This document shows, piece by piece, positions 40,188-43,826 of a stretch of DNA of 43,826 nt. Source of the stretch: a bacterium (GTDB taxonomy: Bacteria; Sysuimicrobiota; Sysuimicrobiia; Sysuimicrobiales; Thermofontiviventaceae). Position numbers and translations under genes: made by a program. The stretch is taken from contig JAUQQG010000119.1 of assembly GCA_030550015.1 (NCBI GenBank), positions 1 to 43,826 of the forward strand. Direction: 5' to 3'. The notes under the pieces were generated by a model that was given only the letters and a program-made list of their open reading frames with translations, searched no databases and had not been told where the DNA came from. Position 1 is the first letter of the stretch. Each line of letters opens with the position of its first letter.

Positions 40188-41213
40188 ATGGATACAACTG
40201 TTGTCGTAGCAGACATCCTCATCCTCATCCTGGTTCTCGTTGGTCCGTTCCTTTGGAAGACCGTCGAGCACAATTTGGAAGCCTTTCTGTTCATCATGGG
40301 GTTGGCCGCTGCGTGGATCGCCAGGGTCCTCGACGGGCATCTGGTGCGCGAGGCGCTCATGGAGCCGATCCCAATTACCCTTGCGGTCTTCTTTTCCGGC
40401 CTCCTCTTCAAGTGGTCCCGTCACTTCCTTGCTTCACTGGTCGATCGCTTTACGCAACGCGTCTCTCCGCAGGTCCTCCTGGCAGGAATCGTGCTGGTGC
40501 TGGGGCTTGTGTCCAGCGTCATCACAGCGATCATCGCTTCCCTTGTCCTGGTCGAGATGGTGAGCACCTTCCGGCTCCGTAGAGAGGATGAAGCCCGGTT
40601 GGTCGTCGTAGCCTGCCTAGCCATCGGGCTTGGGGCTGCCCTGACACCGGTGGGAGAGCCTTTAAGCACCATTGCCACCGCAAACCTTGACCAGGACTTC
40701 TTCTTCCTGTTGCGTCTCCTGGGGCTCTGGATCATCCCAGGGATCCTCGCCCTCGCATTGGCCACCCTGGTGATGCCCGTGAAGCGCTCCGAGGATACCC
40801 TCACAGCTGTGGATGCACCGGAACCATACAGCGCGGTCCTTACCAGGGCGTTGCGCGTCTACCTGTTCGTTATGGCGCTCATCTTCCTTGGCGGCGGGCT
40901 GCGCCCGGTTATCGAGCAATACTTGATCCGGCTTGATGCGATGATCCTGTACTGGATCAACATGATCTCCGCGGTGGTGGATAACGCCACCCTCACAGCT
41001 GCAGAGGTCGGGCCACACATGACGCATTCCCAGGTACGGGCCGTCCTGATGGGGTTGCTCATCAGCGGGGGGATGCTCATCCCTGGGAACATCCCGAACA
41101 TCATCGCGGCCAACAAGCTCAGGATCCGCAGCCGGGAGTGGGCAAGGGTAGGTGTTCCTCTTGGGTTGGTCCTTCTCCTGGTCTATTTTGCCGTGCTCTA
41201 CTTCGTTGGATAG
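40188..41213 (+). CDS. DUF1646-family membrane protein (predicted cation transporter)
   Basis: 341 residues with about ten hydrophobic segments. The stretches FWKTVEHNLEAFLFIMGL-like (residues about 22-39), ACLAIGLGAALTPVGEPLSTIATANL and ISAVVDNATLTAAEVGPHMT resemble DUF1646 proteins, which are thought to be cation transporters related to the ion-transporter/NhaD type, with a polar NATLTAAE motif. The ATG follows GTGGGGTTAGCTC, 64 bp after TctA. It may supply the cation gradient, or handle the bicarbonate/cation balance of oxalate oxidation, but the function is not established. Confidence 0.75.
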   Translation: MDTTVVVADILILILVLVGPFLWKTVEHNLEAFLFIMGLAAAWIARVLDGHLVREALMEPIPITLAVFFSGLLFKWSRHFLASLVDRFTQRVSPQVLLAGIVLVLGLVSSVITAIIASLVLVEMVSTFRLRREDEARLVVVACLAIGLGAALTPVGEPLSTIATANLDQDFFFLLRLLGLWIIPGILALALATLVMPVKRSEDTLTAVDAPEPYSAVLTRALRVYLFVMALIFLGGGLRPVIEQYLIRLDAMILYWINMISAVVDNATLTAAEVGPHMTHSQVRAVLMGLLISGGMLIPGNIPNIIAANKLRIRSREWARVGVPLGLVLLLVYFAVLYFVG

Positions 41214-41222
41214 GAGGGTGTC

Positions 41223-42125
41223 ATGGATCTTTCGGTCATCCTGATTATTCTCCAGCTCATCTACCTGGAAGGGATCCTCTCGATCGATAACGCAGCAGTT
41301 CTGGCTGCGCTAGTCTCCCCTCTGCCCAGTGACGAGCCGGTCCCCTGGCCGAGGATCCTACGCTGGCTGAGCAAGCCGGTGCACCGCATCTTTGGCCCGC
41401 AGCGCATGGCTGCCCTCAAGGTCGGGCTTCTAGGGGCATATTTGGGCCGCGGGCTGATGCTGGTCTTGGCCAGCTACATTATCCGGAACCCCTGGCTGAT
41501 CTTCCTCGGTGCTCTTTACTTGATTAAGCTCGGGGCCGATCACCTGGGCGACGAGGCGACGTACTCAACGAATCCGGATGGCGAGAACATCCATGTTGCA
41601 ACCATCCAGACTGCGGAGAAGGGGTTTTGGTCCGTCGTCCTCTCCGTGGAGCTTGCCGACCTTGCGTTCAGCCTGGACAACGTGGTGGCTGCCGTGGCCC
41701 TTTCCAATAGACTTTGGGTTGTGATGACGGGCGTGGCGATTGGCATCCTGACCATGCGCTTCGCGGCCGGGATCTTTGTCTTACTCATTGAGCGGGAGCC
41801 CATTCTCAAGCCTGCGGCATTCATCCTTGTGTTCATCATCGGGATGGAGGTCCTGATCCAGAGACTTACCGGGATTCACCTCGGCGACCTCACCAGGTTC
41901 TCCATTTCCGCTGGGACCATCCTCCTGACCATCGTCTACGCCCACCTTCCTCCCCTGCAGTGGGTGGGCAGGCGCCTACGGTGGATCCGTTCGGTCTTCC
42001 GGGGGGTGAACCTGGTCCTCTCGTTTGCTGTGAGGCCAGTAGTCTGGGTTTTCTCTTCCTTTGTCTCGGGCCTCAAGGTTATTGGCGGGCGGATCACCAC
42101 AGCCATGCGTCAGGAACGATTGTGA
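41223..42125 (+). CDS. TerC-family integral membrane protein
   Basis: 300 residues with about eight membrane segments. The TerC hallmarks are visible: an acidic EGILSIDNAAVLAAL near the N-terminus and a second ELADLAFSLDNVVAAVALS, both with the SxDN core that is thought to bind Mn2+ or another divalent metal in the membrane. A hydrophilic insertion (about 38-62) separates helices. The ATG follows TAGGAGGGTGTC and is 9 bp after the DUF1646 gene, so the two are probably co-transcribed. Members export Mn2+ or act in metal resistance. Link to oxalate (a metal chelator) is speculation. Confidence 0.88.
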   Translation: MDLSVILIILQLIYLEGILSIDNAAVLAALVSPLPSDEPVPWPRILRWLSKPVHRIFGPQRMAALKVGLLGAYLGRGLMLVLASYIIRNPWLIFLGALYLIKLGADHLGDEATYSTNPDGENIHVATIQTAEKGFWSVVLSVELADLAFSLDNVVAAVALSNRLWVVMTGVAIGILTMRFAAGIFVLLIEREPILKPAAFILVFIIGMEVLIQRLTGIHLGDLTRFSISAGTILLTIVYAHLPPLQWVGRRLRWIRSVFRGVNLVLSFAVRPVVWVFSSFVSGLKVIGGRITTAMRQERL

Positions 42126-42134
42126 TGCGGGAAG

Positions 42135-42157
42135 CCCCAGCGAAATCTGTTGGCGGG
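42135..42157 (+). other. CCCCAGCGAAATC element after the TerC gene
   Basis: CCCCAGCGAAATCT (42135-42148) is identical to the sense-strand arm of hairpin B (which follows the minus-strand gene at 5268) and again lies just after a stop codon. The matching right arm is eroded, but CCAGC can pair with GTTGG (42149-42153) using one wobble. The rest of the 185-bp gap up to the insertion sequence holds nothing I can identify. Confidence 0.4.
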
Positions 42158-42310
42158 ATAGCATAAGGATCGTACCGAGAATTCGGACAGACTGAGGAGG
42201 TGGCGGGGCTCCCACAGGGGACATTGGACAAGCGACCATATCCCCAGGCAAGGGGGAAGGTGCGGGCAGTTTGGAATCGTTGGACTCGTGGGGCGAAGGT
42301 GCGTGTCAAC

Positions 42311-42330
42311 GGACTGTGAAAATGTCACCC
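42311..42330 (+). repeat. Left outer terminal inverted repeat of the insertion sequence
   Basis: GGACTGTGAAAATGTCACCC pairs with the right outer repeat at 43776-43795 with three mismatches. Confidence 0.85.
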
Positions 42331-42346
42331 AAAAAACGCTTCATCT

Positions 42347-42366
42347 GGACTGAGAAAATGTCACCC
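42347..42366 (+). repeat. Left inner repeat of the insertion sequence
   Basis: GGACTGAGAAAATGTCACCC, offset 36 bp from the outer copy and in the same orientation. It matches the right inner repeat at 19 of 20 bases. Confidence 0.85.
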
Positions 42367-42386
42367 CCTAGGCTTGGTTTATTGCT

Positions 42387-43757
42387 TTAGCGCTGAGCAT
42401 ACACACCTTGCCAGAACTTGCTTCTAGACTTTGCTTCGAAGTAGTCTTGGACCGGATCCCGGGCTTGCCTTGGGACCCAAAGGGGGACCCGCCACGGATG
42501 ATCCTGTGGAGGGCGGTAAGGGGCCCTCTCTCCCTTGGGCTGGGGCCTGCTCTGTGGCTTCGTGGAGGGTCCTGTTTGAGAGAAGACGAGGAGGGAGAAG
42601 GGCTTACCCTCATACAGCGCACTGATGGTGCCGTCGAGGTGTGTGAGCACCGTCACCGTAGCGTGGGGGCGGAGCGGGACGACGTTGCCCCTACGGTCCA
42701 CCAATTGATACATCTGCCCATTGTAAGAGATTGTCGATCCCCTTGTGGCCTTTCGATCATGCTTCAAGCAGAGGATCCTCCTGAGCACATCTTGAGGTGG
42801 ACAGGGTTGATAAGCAGGTTGCAGGTCGGCTGGTTCGGTTGCGAAGCGCTCGTTGAAGCGTGCAATGAAGCCAGGGAGGAAGGCGTTGGCCTCTTCCAGG
42901 GTAGAGATCCCTGCGAGGCGGAGCTCAATGATCAACCGGTGTTGGAGTGTTCCCCACAGGCGTTCCACCCGTCCTTTTGCTTGAGGGGAACGGGCAGGGA
43001 TATGGCGGATGTGGAGTTCATCCAGAGCTCGTCCGAACTGGGTCAGGGGGACCTGTTTACCGGTGAGCTCCTCCTCGATGGAGAGCTTACCGTTTTTGGG
43101 GGAGAAGAAGATCGTATGGCGGTCACTATACAGGGCATGAGGGACCCCGTGATGGGTGAGGATCTGGGAGAGCAGCTGGAGGTAACCTAAGGTATCCTCC
43201 TCTGGCCGGAAACATAGACCTAAGATCTTCCCTGTAGCGTCATCGATGGCGCCAAGGAGGGCGAGCTTGGGGCCGCGGTTTTCCAGCCACGCATAGGGGC
43301 TTGCGTCACACTGGACCAGCAGGCCTTCCTGGGGCAATCGATCCCGGGAGCGCCTTCTTCGGGACGCCTTATGCCCATGGGGGTTAGGGATACCCGCGTT
43401 TGCCAAGATCCGGCGGATCGTGCGAGGGGAGAGGTTGATTCCCTCATACTGCGCCAGCAACTCCGCCATATGGACACAACTGGCTCCTTGGAACTCGTGC
43501 TGGGCGAGGGTCACGACGCGGCTACTGACCTCCTCAGGGACGGCATGCTTAGGCTTGCGGCCTCGGTTTTTATGGGCCAGGAACGCGACTCCTTGTTGCT
43601 TCATCCCTCCCTTCAGGCGTTTGACCTGGCGCTCGCTGAGGCCGAGGAGCTGGCTAGCTTGCCGCACTGTCAACTTCCCCTGGAGCAACTGCTCCATGAC
43701 ATACACCCTGCGGGCTTCCTTTGGACTCAAGAAAATGCCTCCCTTCATGGGTGACAT
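42387..43757 (-). CDS. DDE transposase, ISNCY family (IS1202-like)
   Basis: About 456 residues. N-terminal helix-turn-helix (LTVRQASQLLGLSERQVKRL), a second DNA-binding segment (FQGASCVHMAELLAQYEGINLSPRTIRRIL), then an rve-type DDE core: first Asp in VQCDASPYAW, second in ALYSDRHTIF, and Glu in AKGRVERLWGTL. A C-terminal beta-rich domain follows. The frame is open over the whole length, so the enzyme is probably active. The start is uncertain: ATG 43757 and ATG 43748 both lie in or near the right inner repeat, and a GTG at 43790 is also possible. It belongs to the element at 42311-43795. Confidence 0.88.
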   Translation of the reverse strand: MSPMKGGIFLSPKEARRVYVMEQLLQGKLTVRQASQLLGLSERQVKRLKGGMKQQGVAFLAHKNRGRKPKHAVPEEVSSRVVTLAQHEFQGASCVHMAELLAQYEGINLSPRTIRRILANAGIPNPHGHKASRRRRSRDRLPQEGLLVQCDASPYAWLENRGPKLALLGAIDDATGKILGLCFRPEEDTLGYLQLLSQILTHHGVPHALYSDRHTIFFSPKNGKLSIEEELTGKQVPLTQFGRALDELHIRHIPARSPQAKGRVERLWGTLQHRLIIELRLAGISTLEEANAFLPGFIARFNERFATEPADLQPAYQPCPPQDVLRRILCLKHDRKATRGSTISYNGQMYQLVDRRGNVVPLRPHATVTVLTHLDGTISALYEGKPFSLLVFSQTGPSTKPQSRPQPKGERAPYRPPQDHPWRVPLWVPRQARDPVQDYFEAKSRSKFWQGVYAQR

Positions 43758-43768
43758 TTTCTCAGACC
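43749..43768 (-). repeat. Right inner repeat of the insertion sequence
   Basis: On the reverse strand GGTCTGAGAAAATGTCACCC. It overlaps the start region of the transposase gene, so transposase binding here could also repress its own synthesis. Confidence 0.85.
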
Positions 43769-43775
43769 GCTTACG

Positions 43776-43795
43776 GGGTGACAATATCACAGACC
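43776..43795 (-). repeat. Right outer terminal inverted repeat of the insertion sequence
   Basis: On the reverse strand GGTCTGTGATATTGTCACCC, offset 27 bp from the inner copy (against 36 bp at the left end). The last 31 bases of the window beyond it hold no feature. Confidence 0.85.
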
Positions 43796-43826
43796 GACGA
43801 CAGGCAACGCGCCTTGTATTTGCCTT

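Larger units (their letters stand above)
42311..43795 (-). mobile_element. Insertion sequence, ISNCY/IS481-like, with doubled terminal repeats
   Basis: About 1485 bp bounded by imperfect inverted repeats: GGACTGTGAAAATGTCACCC (42311-42330) and, read inward from the right end, GGTCTGTGATATTGTCACCC (43776-43795), 17 of 20 identical. Each end has a second inner copy: 42347-42366 on the left and 43749-43768 on the right, 19 of 20 identical to each other. These doubled ends are probable transposase-binding sites. One long transposase gene fills the element. I could not see a convincing target-site duplication; the exact outer ends are uncertain by a few bases. Confidence 0.85.

Noticed and set aside
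42126-42310. Possible tRNA gene or attachment site next to the insertion sequence
   Set aside because: No acceptor/T-arm pairing or GGTTCGA-like stretch can be found in this gap.
42408-43190. 260-codon plus-strand frame inside the insertion sequence
   Set aside because: Antisense of the transposase gene, with no family resemblance.
1-43826. CRISPR arrays, defence islands, prophage or secondary-metabolite clusters
   Set aside because: No regular spaced repeats, nucleases, integrases or biosynthetic megagenes were found; the only mobile element is the insertion sequence at the right end.

Overview
The window is about 43.8 kb of GC-rich bacterial DNA (roughly 60% GC by eye). It is packed with catabolic operons, strong GGAGG-type ribosome binding sites and many overlapping start/stop codons. 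I cannot name the genus. None of the four transport solute-binding proteins has a lipobox cysteine. All carry plain signal peptides, which argues for a periplasm and therefore a diderm envelope. A ferredoxin-dependent oxalate oxidoreductase points to an anaerobic or facultative lifestyle. I see no rRNA, tRNA, CRISPR array, prophage or plasmid functions.

Left block, minus strand (1-10417). A NitT/TauT-type ABC importer (binding protein 9371-10417, ATPase 7435-8217, permease 6566-7390) is co-transcribed with an alpha/beta hydrolase of the dihydroxypseudooxynicotine-hydrolase type and an M24 'pita-bread' protein with a degenerate metal site. A hairpin closes this unit. A FadR-type regulator follows, then a beta-hydroxyacid dehydrogenase, a two-subunit E1 (TPP) 2-oxoacid dehydrogenase and a second M24 protein cut by the window edge. 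The same operator-like sequence lies upstream of the regulator (5116-5127) and in the divergent promoter region (10509-10521).

Central block, plus strand (10594-22696). An aldehyde dehydrogenase is followed by a long, tightly spaced operon: GntR/FCD regulator, SuyAB-type (2R)-sulfolactate sulfo-lyase (UxaA superfamily), a second hydrolase of the same kind, a second NitT/TauT importer, a creatininase-family amidohydrolase, a cupin, a Gfo/Idh/MocA oxidoreductase, an LVIVD-type beta-propeller and a D-2-hydroxyacid dehydrogenase. The simplest reading is uptake and breakdown of sulfonated or amide-containing small molecules, with pyruvate plus sulfite among the products. The exact substrate cannot be read from sequence. 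Another FCD regulator with its own good promoter follows (22826-23494).

Centre-right (23615-32225). A large convergent membrane protein joins HD-GYP and GGDEF domains. Then comes a family-5 oligopeptide-type ABC system (binding protein plus two permeases, no ATPase), with an M20 amidohydrolase and a third M24 protein.

Right block (32420-42125). A FadR-type regulator with a promoter/operator precedes a three-subunit oxidoreductase. Its alpha subunit carries the residue signature of oxalate oxidoreductase rather than pyruvate:ferredoxin oxidoreductase. A tripartite tricarboxylate transporter (TctC-TctB-TctA) follows, then a DUF1646 membrane protein and a TerC-family protein. I propose an oxalate uptake and oxidation locus. 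An ISNCY/IS481-like insertion sequence with doubled terminal repeats ends the window (42311-43795). No gap between genes exceeds 300 bases.
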